Origin: Candidatus Desantisbacteria bacterium CG1_02_38_46 | GTDB lineage: Bacteria; Desantisbacteria; UBA1551; UBA1559 | NCBI GenBank assembly: GCA_001871015.1 | Contig: MNUO01000036.1 | Location: forward strand, 1 to 6,689 | Length of the DNA stretch: 6,689 bases | Direction of reading: 5' to 3' | In this document: positions 1-6,388 of the stretch, in pieces | How positions within the stretch are numbered: the stretch's first letter is position 1 | Layout of the letters: each line of letters begins with the position of its first letter | Program-made: the position numbers and the translations under genes | The notes under the pieces: generated by a model | Database searches by the model: none | What the model was told of the DNA's origin: nothing | Seen by the model: the letters and a program-made list of their open reading frames with translations, nothing else

Positions 1-234
1 CTGAAATATCTTTTTGGATTTGTCAACCCAGTTAATTTTAGGAGGAACGATGCCCGCATAAGTACAAACAGCATCGTAATAGCCGGATTGTTCAATAAAA
101 GCATAATATGAAAGCCCCGGATATAATGCTTCAATGACTTTATGGTCAACTGACAATTCAGCAATCGGCACCCTGTCAGGGATTTCGCCTTTCAATGCTG
201 CATTTATTCTTTCCGGAGAAGTCATTATTTTCAT
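1..234 (-). CDS. URO-D (uroporphyrinogen decarboxylase / MtaA-like) family protein, N-terminal part
   Basis: The first 78 codons are visible; the gene continues past base 1. Residues 5-27 (TSPERINAALKGEIPDRVPI and on) match the opening of URO-D superfamily proteins, where a helix with an ERxxAAL-type pattern is followed by PDRVP. The tract PPKINWVD near residues 64-71 also fits. The superfamily holds HemE and the cobamide-dependent methyltransferases (MtaA, MtbA and many uncharacterised relatives). Genomic neighbours here are not haem genes, so a methyltransferase-like or unknown role is more likely than haem synthesis; this is inference. The ATG at 234 overlaps the stop of the transketolase gene as ATGA and has GAGG five bases upstream. 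A second ATG at 225 is less well spaced. The active-site region lies outside the window, so the subfamily cannot be decided. Confidence 0.8.
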   Translation of the reverse strand, partial: MKIMTSPERINAALKGEIPDRVPIAELSVDHKVIEALYPGLSYYAFIEQSGYYDAVCTYAGIVPPKINWVDKSKKIFQ

Positions 235-1157
235 TTTTGCCTCACTGTTTTCTCAATTGTATCCGCAATTCCCTGAGGAGACATTCCGTACTGCTCTCTC
301 AGCCATTCCTGACTTCCAACCTTACTTATATTGACATCTGGCAAAGCAATTCTTTTGCATTTTATATTCGTGAGATTTGAATCCATTAGCACTTCTGCCA
401 CAGCTCCTCCAAGTCCTCCCATCATGTTGTGTTCTTCAACCGTTATAATCGCCCCTGTTTCTTTTGCTGCTTTCACTATAATTTCACTATCAATTGGCTT
501 GACTGTGTGCATACTTATGAAACGGCATTTAATTCCTTTCTTGTCCAGCTCTTTTACTGCAAGTTTTGCATTATATCCAATGGTTCCGGTATAAATAACG
601 CCAGCATCTGTTCCATCACATACGGTAATTGCCCTGCCAATCTTAAAATCAATAGAGTCTTCATGAATCGGGGGTTCCTTTTTATAACCGCAACGGTAGT
701 AAATCGGCCCATCGTATTTAATCATAGCTTTAGTTGCCTCAGAAGCCTCGGCTAAATCAGAAGGTGCCAGCACCACCATATTGGGAAGTGCCCGCATAAT
801 TGCCAGGTCCTCAGTGGAATGATGAGAGATTCCCAGAGGACCATAAGCAACACCACCTCCGATAATGACAATTTTTACATTCGCATTGTGATAGCATACG
901 TCATTTCTTATCTGTTCCAGACAACGCAATGTAGGAAAATTGGCAATAGAATAGGTAACTGGGATGTTTCCTTCCATTGCGATACCGCAGGCAATTCCAG
1001 TCATATTCTGCTCTGCCACGCCAACATTGAAATAACGGTCTGGAAATGCCTGGGCAAACGGTTCAATTTCTCCGTAACCTATATCTGCTAATACCATAAA
1101 AATACGGTCATCCTTCTTGGCCAGCTCCAACAATGTTTTATTGAATACGCTTCTCAT
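231..1157 (-). CDS. Transketolase, C-terminal subunit (pyrimidine-binding and C-terminal domains)
   Basis: A 308-residue protein corresponding to the second half of transketolase. It pairs with the N-terminal subunit encoded just upstream to form a cytoplasmic, TPP-dependent enzyme that moves two-carbon ketol units between sugar phosphates. The pyrimidine-binding domain covers about residues 1-165: GVAEQNM at 46-52 carries the conserved Glu49 that activates the TPP aminopyrimidine, and SHHSTEDLAIMR at 111-122 is the family's conserved His-Glu-Asp stretch. The C-terminal domain follows, with TVEEH and GGLGGAVAEVL around 239-257. Length is normal for this half. The start ATG at 1157 overlaps the stop of the N-subunit gene as ATGA, with GGGGGT upstream as a plausible ribosome binding site, so the two halves are probably made at matched levels. 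Split transketolases are common in archaea and many bacteria; 1-deoxyxylulose-5-phosphate synthase is excluded by the two-gene layout and length. The sugar substrate is not determined by the sequence. Confidence 0.93.
   Translation of the reverse strand: MRSVFNKTLLELAKKDDRIFMVLADIGYGEIEPFAQAFPDRYFNVGVAEQNMTGIACGIAMEGNIPVTYSIANFPTLRCLEQIRNDVCYHNANVKIVIIGGGVAYGPLGISHHSTEDLAIMRALPNMVVLAPSDLAEASEATKAMIKYDGPIYYRCGYKKEPPIHEDSIDFKIGRAITVCDGTDAGVIYTGTIGYNAKLAVKELDKKGIKCRFISMHTVKPIDSEIIVKAAKETGAIITVEEHNMMGGLGGAVAEVLMDSNLTNIKCKRIALPDVNISKVGSQEWLREQYGMSPQGIADTIEKTVRQK
240..245 (-). promoter_or_regulatory. Ribosome binding site of the URO-D family gene
   Basis: GTGAGG on the minus strand lies five bases before the ATG at 234 and inside the end of the transketolase C-subunit gene. 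It favours 234 over the in-frame ATG at 225, where the spacing would be 14 bases. Confidence 0.6.
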
Positions 1158-1960
1158 ATTTTTACCCCCAGCTCATTATAAGCCTTCTCTAATTCTTCTT
1201 CATTTGCGTACTTGTAATGACAGGAAACTGTGTCCTCAAAGAAAGAAACTCCTTTTCCTTTAATAGTATGCGCAATAATAAACGATGGCTTGCTGGATTC
1301 CAGCGGAACATTAGTAAGTGCATCTTCTATTTGCTGATAATTGTGCCCGTTTATTTCCTTTACTGCCCAGTGAAAAGCTTTTAATTTTTCAGTCAAAGGT
1401 TCCAGGTCAATAATATCCTTGCTTCTTCCCAGAGCCTGAATTTTATTGTAATCAAGAATGGCAATCAGGTTGTCCAGGTGATGTTGGGCAGCAAACATTA
1501 TAGATTCCCAGGTAGAACCCTCATTGCAATCTCCGTCGCTAAGCAGAGCAAATATACGGTAATTCTTGTTTTTGCGTTTCGCATTTATCGCCATTCCCGC
1601 AGCTACTGGCAAACCATGCCCCAGAGAACCGGTAGAAAATTCCACACCCGGAACATGGTGGCTGATATGACCGGAAAGGCGACCATTGTCCTGGTAATAA
1701 GTATCAAGCCAATCTTTGGGGAAAAATCCCTTTTCAGCCAGAGCTACATAAACACCAGCCGCCGCATGGCCTTTGCTCAAAATAAAGCGGTCCCGTTCTT
1801 GCCAGTCAGGCTGAGAAGGGTTTACCCTTAAAATTTTAGTATAAAGTACACTTATTAGGTCAGCCATTGAAAGAGAACTTCCCACATGACCGCTTTTACC
1901 CCTGTGGGTCATTCTGACTGCATAAGCCCTGATTAAAGTTGCAAGACGTAGATACTCCAT
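1154..1960 (-). CDS. Transketolase, N-terminal subunit (TPP pyrophosphate-binding domain)
   Basis: A 268-residue protein equivalent to the first half of transketolase, binding the TPP diphosphate through Mg2+. Visible motifs are GKSGHVGSSLS at 21-31, LSKGHA at 61-66, GSLGHGL at 112-118 and the TPP motif LSDGDCNEGS (140-149), which ends at the conserved Asn of DYNKIQ (Asn172). The usual first Gly of GDG is Ser141 here; the Asp and following acidic residue are kept, so cofactor binding should be retained. HTIKGKGV at 231-238 is also typical. The ATG abuts the TAA of the ROK gene with no gap and is preceded by a very strong GGGGAGG. It overlaps the C-subunit gene by four bases. Both halves look intact, so a functional enzyme is expected. 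Whether it serves the pentose phosphate pathway or a specialised ketose pathway cannot be told from motifs. Confidence 0.93.
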   Translation of the reverse strand: MEYLRLATLIRAYAVRMTHRGKSGHVGSSLSMADLISVLYTKILRVNPSQPDWQERDRFILSKGHAAAGVYVALAEKGFFPKDWLDTYYQDNGRLSGHISHHVPGVEFSTGSLGHGLPVAAGMAINAKRKNKNYRIFALLSDGDCNEGSTWESIMFAAQHHLDNLIAILDYNKIQALGRSKDIIDLEPLTEKLKAFHWAVKEINGHNYQQIEDALTNVPLESSKPSFIIAHTIKGKGVSFFEDTVSCHYKYANEEELEKAYNELGVKI

Positions 1961-3259
1961 TTAAGCCTCCCCTGAGGAAAGTTTTAAAAATGGAAATTTA
2001 AAAATTTTATCCATTGCCAATACTGCTGCTCCCAGCGCTCCTGCATTATCATTGAGATTTGAAATCTTGATTTCTACTGGTTTCAGCAATTCGGGATAAG
2101 CATATTCTTTGATTGTCTCTTTCATTGGTTCTAACAGTAAATCTCCGATTTTTATTAATCCTCCGCCGAGAATAATTTTTTCAGGATTCAGCAAATTTAT
2201 TAAATTTGAAACAGCAATTCCTAAATACTTTCCGGCATTATTTATAATTTTTATAGCAAGCCTGTCTCCAGATTTTGCAAGTTCCGCCACTTCTTTACAG
2301 GTTTCAACTTCTATGTTCTTACTTTTGCTTCTATACTCTTTCGGAATTGATTCTCCTGACAATATTGATTCCAGACAACCCTTTCTTCCGCATATACACA
2401 ATTTCCCTCCGGGTTTTACTATTGTATGTCCTATTTGACCTGCACTATCAGTTGCACCCGTCTGGAGAACTCCTCGATTAAAAAAAACACATCCAATTCC
2501 TATTCCTAAATCTAAAAAAACAAAATCATCATCTTCTCTGGCTAAGCCAAATAATTTTTCAGCAATTGCTCCTATTCTTGAACAATCATCTATAAAAACT
2601 GGTAAGCCAAATTTATCCTTAAGAATTTTTACTACAGAAACATTTTTCCATTGGGGTAAGTAGACTGCGTAAAGAGAAATTTCTTTTTTCCTGTCAATAA
2701 GACCGGGAACACCTATGCCTATTCCGAGAATATTCTTATTTTGACCCACTCCCGACGTTTTGTTCCGAAAAACAAGGTTCTCGAAGAGGTTCTTATTTTG
2801 ACCCACTCCCGACGTTTTGTTCCGAAAAACAAGGTTCTCGAAGAGGTTCTTATTTTGTGCACTTTCAATTAAAGTTTTTATTGTGCTTATAATTTTATTT
2901 ATTATGGAATTACTTGCTTCATTTTTTTCAATTTTAATATCCTGCGAATAAAGAATATTTCCCCAGGCGTTTGTAAGCACTCCGCTAACATGCGTTACTC
3001 CAAAGTCAATGCCGATATAAAGATTATCAGGATTTAACTGAATTTTCTTTGCTCTCCTTCCTCCTGAAGAAGGATAAAAGCCTGCAACTATTACCAATTT
3101 TCTTTTTAAGAGCGAGAACAAAACGTTCCTGATAGTTTTAGTGTCCAGATTTATTTTGTGCGCAAGTTCCTCCTGAGAGAAAAATTGTTTTATCCGCAGG
3201 GCATTCAGAAGCTTCAGTTCATTCTCTTTTTTCATTATAAAATGGCTTCTGCTTCTCAT
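1961..3259 (-). CDS. ROK-family (NagC/XylR-type) transcriptional regulator with an in-frame 57-base repeat insertion
   Basis: A 432-residue protein from the ATG at 3259. An upstream in-frame GTG at 3271 would add four residues, but the ATG has GGAG at six bases and forms the ATGA overlap seen at other junctions here. About residues 26-56 form a winged helix-turn-helix (SQEELAHKINLDTKTIRNVL), followed by the GGRR linker typical of ROK regulators. The ROK domain starts near GIDFG at about 83-87. GIGIGVPG lies near 179-186, and a zinc site follows with GH plus CxCxxxxC (Cys288, Cys290, Cys295). ROK regulators bind DNA and release it, or tighten, on binding a sugar or sugar phosphate. The END-type catalytic motif reads IDDC, placing Cys at the kinase Asp, and the GExGH motif reads GQIGH. 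This supports a regulator without sugar-kinase activity. Residues of about 139-176 are a two-copy 19-residue repeat; without it the protein would be about 394 residues, a normal NagC-type length. It probably regulates this operon, autogenously. Confidence 0.9.
   Translation of the reverse strand: MRSRSHFIMKKENELKLLNALRIKQFFSQEELAHKINLDTKTIRNVLFSLLKRKLVIVAGFYPSSGGRRAKKIQLNPDNLYIGIDFGVTHVSGVLTNAWGNILYSQDIKIEKNEASNSIINKIISTIKTLIESAQNKNLFENLVFRNKTSGVGQNKNLFENLVFRNKTSGVGQNKNILGIGIGVPGLIDRKKEISLYAVYLPQWKNVSVVKILKDKFGLPVFIDDCSRIGAIAEKLFGLAREDDDFVFLDLGIGIGCVFFNRGVLQTGATDSAGQIGHTIVKPGGKLCICGRKGCLESILSGESIPKEYRSKSKNIEVETCKEVAELAKSGDRLAIKIINNAGKYLGIAVSNLINLLNPEKIILGGGLIKIGDLLLEPMKETIKEYAYPELLKPVEIKISNLNDNAGALGAAVLAMDKIFKFPFLKLSSGEA
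1966..1972 (-). promoter_or_regulatory. Strong ribosome binding site of transketolase N subunit
   Basis: GGGGAGG on the minus strand lies five bases before the ATG at 1960 and within the last codons of the ROK gene. It is the strongest ribosome binding site in the gene string. It may raise translation of the transketolase pair above that of the regulator upstream. Confidence 0.7.
2733..2857. repeat. Tandem 57-base repeat, two full copies plus 11 bases, inside the ROK gene
   Basis: Copy 1 covers 2733-2789 and copy 2 covers 2790-2846; the two are identical. The first 11 bases of the unit (TTCTTATTTTG) recur at 2847-2857 and then the similarity stops. On the minus strand each unit encodes 19 residues (LFENLVFRNKTSGVGQNKN), and since 57 is a multiple of three the frame is kept. 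Removing both units leaves the plausible ROK sequence ESAQNKN-ILGIGIGVPG, so the array looks like an insertion in a loop between a helix and a core strand. By my count the unit is 25/57 G+C, with several CG dinucleotides, against a more AT-rich gene. It also has short hairpin potential (CTC-TTC-GAG, and GTTTT/AAAAC around a seven-base loop) and is open in four of six frames. Confidence 0.93.
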
Positions 3260-4095
3260 TTTATTCTCCACATAATTTCTTTTGCCAAGATAGTTTTATA
3301 TTGAGAAATAAATTCTAATAATCTTTCTGCAGTTTTAAATTTATCAGCTGTATACATACATATAGGATGCATCAAAATTGTTGCAAGTCCCTCTTTTTCC
3401 TCAATTTCCACAACCTGTTTTTGAACCATTTCTCCCCATATTTCAATACTATGGGAATCCGAACCAAAATCATCTCTGCCATATCCAGCAATTTTTGCTT
3501 TCCTTACAAATTCTCCATCACGGTGAGCGTGATAAAGATGGTCGTGGTCTGGAATAGTATTTATCGGATGAGAAATTAATCCCTCTTTTATTTTTTCTGG
3601 AAAAATTTTTTTAGAACTTATTTCGTCTGAAATCATCTTTATTCCCATCTGGGCAAGAATGGAATATGTATTTTCATCATGAATATACCCGTGACTCCTC
3701 CAGGAAATAATTTTCCAAGCAGTTTTTTTCTCTGCCAATTCTATCATTCTTTTTATATCTCTTTTTTGCTGAAAGTAAGAACCGTATGTAGGACTGTGCG
3801 AAGGTGGACAGCGCCCAATTATTTTATGCAAGATTTTAGAAAAATTTCCCAGTGGTAAACCACCATAGGTATGCCCGCCAATCTCTACCAAATTGGAATC
3901 AGTAATTAGTTTAAGATTCTCCCATTCTTCATCAAAAGTTTTTCCGGTTACGTAAAATGTGACCTTCAGACCATATTTTTCAATAATTTTCAGGAATCGG
4001 CAGGCTATTTTAACTTCTGAATCCCCTGATTCTACAAATCTTTGTTCATTCGTCTCTAATGAAGTGTGATGGATATCGCCGGTTAAACATATCAT
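3256..4095 (-). CDS. Divergent polysaccharide deacetylase-like (NodB-type, carbohydrate esterase 4-like) protein
   Basis: A 279-residue protein with no signal peptide or membrane segment, so probably cytoplasmic. The order of motifs follows the NodB fold. LTGDIHH (residues 4-10) stands for the TFDDG-type motif 1 after the first strand, and LKVTFYVTG (43-51) is the typical second strand. IGGHTYGG (72-79) stands for the HxxxH metal motif, SWRSHGY (131-137) for the RxPxG motif 3, and ILMHP (240-244) for the terminal His motif. The second His of motif 2 is Gly79, and motif 1 has His9-His10 in place of the usual second Asp, so the metal ligands have changed. A His-rich run around 183-191 (DHDHLYHAH) is extra. 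Known family members remove acetyl or formyl groups from amino sugars; the altered ligands leave substrate and even activity open. The ATG overlaps the sulfatase stop as ATGA, with AAGGA eight bases upstream. Confidence 0.8.
   Translation of the reverse strand: MICLTGDIHHTSLETNEQRFVESGDSEVKIACRFLKIIEKYGLKVTFYVTGKTFDEEWENLKLITDSNLVEIGGHTYGGLPLGNFSKILHKIIGRCPPSHSPTYGSYFQQKRDIKRMIELAEKKTAWKIISWRSHGYIHDENTYSILAQMGIKMISDEISSKKIFPEKIKEGLISHPINTIPDHDHLYHAHRDGEFVRKAKIAGYGRDDFGSDSHSIEIWGEMVQKQVVEIEEKEGLATILMHPICMYTADKFKTAERLLEFISQYKTILAKEIMWRIK
3266..3269 (-). promoter_or_regulatory. Ribosome binding site deciding the ROK start
   Basis: GGAG on the minus strand lies six bases before the ATG at 3259. 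Choosing this start gives the ATGA overlap with the deacetylase stop. The alternative GTG at 3271 overlaps this site itself and has no comparable ribosome binding site. Confidence 0.6.
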
Positions 4096-5384
4096 TGTTT
4101 TTTTCCTTCGTATCTCTTACCAATCCAGTGTTCCAATTTCTCTTTTAATTCTTTTGCAATTTTTGGTTCCTGATGAATGAGATTTTCCTTTTCTTCCGTG
4201 TCATCCTTAAGATTATATAACTCATAGTAATTGCTCTCTTTATTATTTGGGTCTTCATAATAAATGAGTTTCCACTCCGATGTCCTGATACAATAAATCA
4301 TTCTTTCATCGCCCTCTATTACCTGCCAGCCACAGGGTTGAGTCATTGCGTAAGATTCCTCTTTAAAATCTATTTTTTCATCTTTAATCAGAGGGATAAG
4401 GGAATGTCCTTCAGTCTGCCCGGGCACTTGAAGACCTAACAATTCAAACACGGTAGGCATAATATCAATCTGGGAAACCTGGGTTTCAATTATTTTCCCT
4501 TGTGGGATTATCCGGGGATATCTTATGATTAAAGGAATTTTGATATTCTCATCGTACAGGTTGCCCTCCAGGGAACAGGAAGAGTGTCCTAAAGCACCTC
4601 TTTCCAATAACTGTTCACCGTGGTCTGCAGTAATTACAATCAATGTTTTATCCAGAAGGTTTAAATCCTCAAGTATTTTTACATACTTCTCAATCTCTTT
4701 ATCGAGTAATCTTATTTCTCCATCATAAAGAGCAATAATTGCCGGCCTATCTGTTTTTAAAAATACTTCTTCTGCAAATGTCCTTTCATAACCAGGTTTT
4801 TCTATCGGGTCCTTTGTACCTTTTTCCATCCTGCTTAAAAGGCCGGGTCTGTGAATAAGCATTTTGGTTTTTACTATTTCTAATTTTTTTTCTGTTGATT
4901 TTTCTATCCTGTAAGCTTCGGGCAAAAATATTTTATCATAGGGAGGTTCAGGATTATATGGAAGGTGCGTAACTTCTGAACGATACCAGATGAAAAAGCG
5001 CTTATTTTTATTCTCCACGATAGACAGGGATACATCTTTAACTTCAACACGATAACCGATATGTCCATAAATTGCCGGGTCAGGACCAGCAACCACATAG
5101 CCTTTATCTTCAAGAATATTAAATGGCGTTTCCCATCCTTTCCATAAATCTCCCCAATATTGATAGTTTTTTGGACCATCAATCATATGTGTGGTTTGAT
5201 ATAATCCAGTAAATAAAGAGACCAGCCCCGGTATGGTGTGATTGCAGTTAGCAATTGTGTTTTTAAAAAGAACTCCCTCTTTAGCCAATTTATCAATAAA
5301 AGGACTGGTCTCTTTAGAATAACCATAACAACGTAAATGGTCGGGACGAAGTGCATCACAGACAATGAATAACACATTTACCAT
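4092..5384 (-). CDS. Sulfatase-family (alkaline phosphatase superfamily) hydrolase with Thr at the formylglycine position
   Basis: A 430-residue protein with full-length sulfatase architecture (Pfam Sulfatase type). NVLFIVCDALRPDHLRCYGY at 3-22 holds the N-terminal metal Asp10 and the classical DxLxxYGY-like start. TSPFIDKLAKEGVLF follows at 26-40. DGEIRLLDKEI (221-231), TADHGE (252-257, Asp254-His255), His267 in GHSS, IKIPLIIRYP (281-290) and QIDIMPTVFELLG (305-317) are all standard. The signature that normally reads C/S-x-P-S/A-R is HTIPGLVSLFTG (49-60): Thr50 sits where the Cys or Ser is converted to formylglycine. The protein should therefore not be a classical formylglycine sulfatase; Thr is the nucleophile in related phospho-transferases and hydrolases. 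No signal peptide is visible, so a cytoplasmic role is likely. It overlaps the aminotransferase gene by seven bases and has AGGA seven bases before its ATG. Natural substrate is unknown. Confidence 0.9.
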   Translation of the reverse strand: MVNVLFIVCDALRPDHLRCYGYSKETSPFIDKLAKEGVLFKNTIANCNHTIPGLVSLFTGLYQTTHMIDGPKNYQYWGDLWKGWETPFNILEDKGYVVAGPDPAIYGHIGYRVEVKDVSLSIVENKNKRFFIWYRSEVTHLPYNPEPPYDKIFLPEAYRIEKSTEKKLEIVKTKMLIHRPGLLSRMEKGTKDPIEKPGYERTFAEEVFLKTDRPAIIALYDGEIRLLDKEIEKYVKILEDLNLLDKTLIVITADHGEQLLERGALGHSSCSLEGNLYDENIKIPLIIRYPRIIPQGKIIETQVSQIDIMPTVFELLGLQVPGQTEGHSLIPLIKDEKIDFKEESYAMTQPCGWQVIEGDERMIYCIRTSEWKLIYYEDPNNKESNYYELYNLKDDTEEKENLIHQEPKIAKELKEKLEHWIGKRYEGKKQ

Positions 5385-6253
5385 ATCAGTTTCCTTTTCT
5401 CCATGAATGTCTGAGCCTGCTTGACAATATCCACACCAACCATTTCACTCCATGCTGTCAATAACCTTCTCGTACAGAGACCGGGGATTTCTTTATTCAT
5501 TGTGACACCGTTAACTCGTGAAATCGGTAAAATACAATAAGTGGTGGTTGTGAAAAATGCCTCATCGGCATTATACACATCGTACAAATTAATATCAGCC
5601 TCTACAACTGGAAGATTCATCTTTCTGGCTAATTCAATCACTGTTTGTCGGGTTATTCCATTCAATATGTTTCTGGTTGTGGGTGTATATAAAGTATTGT
5701 CAGCAACAATAAAAAAGTTTGCTCCAGTACCCTCAGTAATATTTCCATCAAGGTCAAGTAGAAGTGCAAATGCATCAGGGTCTATTTTCATCGCCTCACG
5801 TTTAGCAATAAAAAAGTAGAGTCGACTGCGGTTTTTGGACCTTGAATCAAAAGTTTGTGGAGGCACATTTCTAACATTGACAATAACTGCAGGTTTACCA
5901 ATAATATAATAATGTGCATATTCCTCATAAGGGAGAGGGCTGGTATATACTATTACAGTGGGTTTTTGTTCTTTCTGTTTCATCAATGGATGTGGAAAGC
6001 CAACACCGGGAGTGACTTCTACAGAAATAAATACGTCATCATCCTTCTCTGTCAGATGAATATTTGTGGCCAGTACTTTTTCTATAATTTCTGCCATTTC
6101 AGTCTTATTTATCAATGATACCAATCCTACATAACGCAACGACCTTTCCAATCTGGCAAGATGTTCGTCCAATTTAAAAATTTTGTGTTTAAATGTCCTC
6201 AATGATTCATAAAAGGTTGCTCCATATTTAAACCCGATATCAAAAACAGACAT
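5378..6253 (-). CDS. Class IV PLP-dependent aminotransferase (BCAT / D-amino acid aminotransferase type)
   Basis: A 291-residue fold-type IV aminotransferase. DIGFKYGATFYESLRTF (5-21) and KLDEHLARLERSL (27-39) are the N-terminal family motifs. Lys140 in SRSKNRSRL is the expected PLP Schiff-base lysine. EGTGANFF (174-181) is the family signature with its conserved Glu, and LNGITR (197-202) and the TTTTYCILPI stretch (235-244) bind phosphate and substrate. The family includes branched-chain and D-amino acid aminotransferases and aminodeoxychorismate lyase; motifs do not settle which. The protein starts directly at the SVFD motif, whereas relatives carry roughly 15-30 residues (a beta-strand with a typical NG) before it. 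An in-frame TGA lies five codons upstream, so no longer start exists, and no strong ribosome binding site precedes the ATG. It may be 5'-truncated by a rearrangement. It is the first gene of the string. Confidence 0.9.
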   Translation of the reverse strand: MSVFDIGFKYGATFYESLRTFKHKIFKLDEHLARLERSLRYVGLVSLINKTEMAEIIEKVLATNIHLTEKDDDVFISVEVTPGVGFPHPLMKQKEQKPTVIVYTSPLPYEEYAHYYIIGKPAVIVNVRNVPPQTFDSRSKNRSRLYFFIAKREAMKIDPDAFALLLDLDGNITEGTGANFFIVADNTLYTPTTRNILNGITRQTVIELARKMNLPVVEADINLYDVYNADEAFFTTTTYCILPISRVNGVTMNKEIPGLCTRRLLTAWSEMVGVDIVKQAQTFMEKRKLIW

Positions 6254-6271
6254 CTGAGCAAATAATCAGGT

Positions 6272-6296
6272 AAAATTTTTCTAGAGTAGAAAATTT
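6272..6296. repeat. AT-rich imperfect inverted repeat upstream of the aminotransferase
   Basis: AAAATTTTTCTA at 6272-6283 and TAGAAAATTT at 6287-6296 form an inverted repeat around GAG, with one bulged base. AAATTTCT is also repeated directly just beyond, at 6291-6298 and 6301-6308. It could be an operator for the ROK protein (ROK sites are usually AT-rich palindromes), an end of a mobile element, or chance in AT-rich DNA. I found no convincing minus-strand promoter in 6254-6388. Confidence 0.35.
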
Positions 6297-6335
6297 CTAA
6301 AAATTTCTTGCAGGTTCAAAAATAATACTTTTTAG

Positions 6336-6364
6336 TAGACAGTTCTTTAATTTTGTGGTATAAT
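6336..6364 (+). promoter_or_regulatory. Sigma-70-type promoter for the rightward HTH gene
   Basis: The -35 is TAGACA (6336-6341, five of six consensus bases) and the -10 is TATAAT (6359-6364, perfect), separated by 17 bases. TGG directly before the -10 gives an extended -10. The start of transcription is expected near 6371, leaving a very short leader of about 18 bases before the ATG at 6389. Confidence 0.8.
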
Positions 6365-6388
6365 GCGTCCTGAAGGGGGTGCATTAAT

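Noticed and set aside
231-1960. Sulfo-transketolase (sulfoquinovose) pathway assignment for the split transketolase
   Set aside because: That pathway does use a two-subunit transketolase, but split transketolases are widespread and no sulfofructose isomerase, sulfoquinovosidase or other diagnostic gene is visible. The sulfatase relative acts on esters, not C-S bonds.
134-2481. Plus-strand open frames opposite the URO-D, transketolase and ROK genes
   Set aside because: They are antisense shadows of strongly supported minus-strand genes, with low-complexity or Ser/Phe-rich translations and no recognisable domain.
2733-2857. Repeat array as a CRISPR
   Set aside because: The two units abut with no spacers and are read in frame within the ROK gene.
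3257-3271. GTG at 3271 as the ROK start
   Set aside because: It adds only four residues, overlaps the GGAG that serves the ATG at 3259, and would break the ATGA overlap pattern of the operon.
4904-5377. Two minus-strand open frames at 4904-5182 and 5183-5377 as separate small genes
   Set aside because: They lie wholly inside the sulfatase gene in another frame, show no family motifs and lack clear ribosome binding sites. The sulfatase frame is intact and full of conserved motifs.
6272-6296. Inverted repeat as a rho-independent terminator
   Set aside because: The stem is almost all A/T, no gene ends here on either strand, and both flanking genes start away from it.
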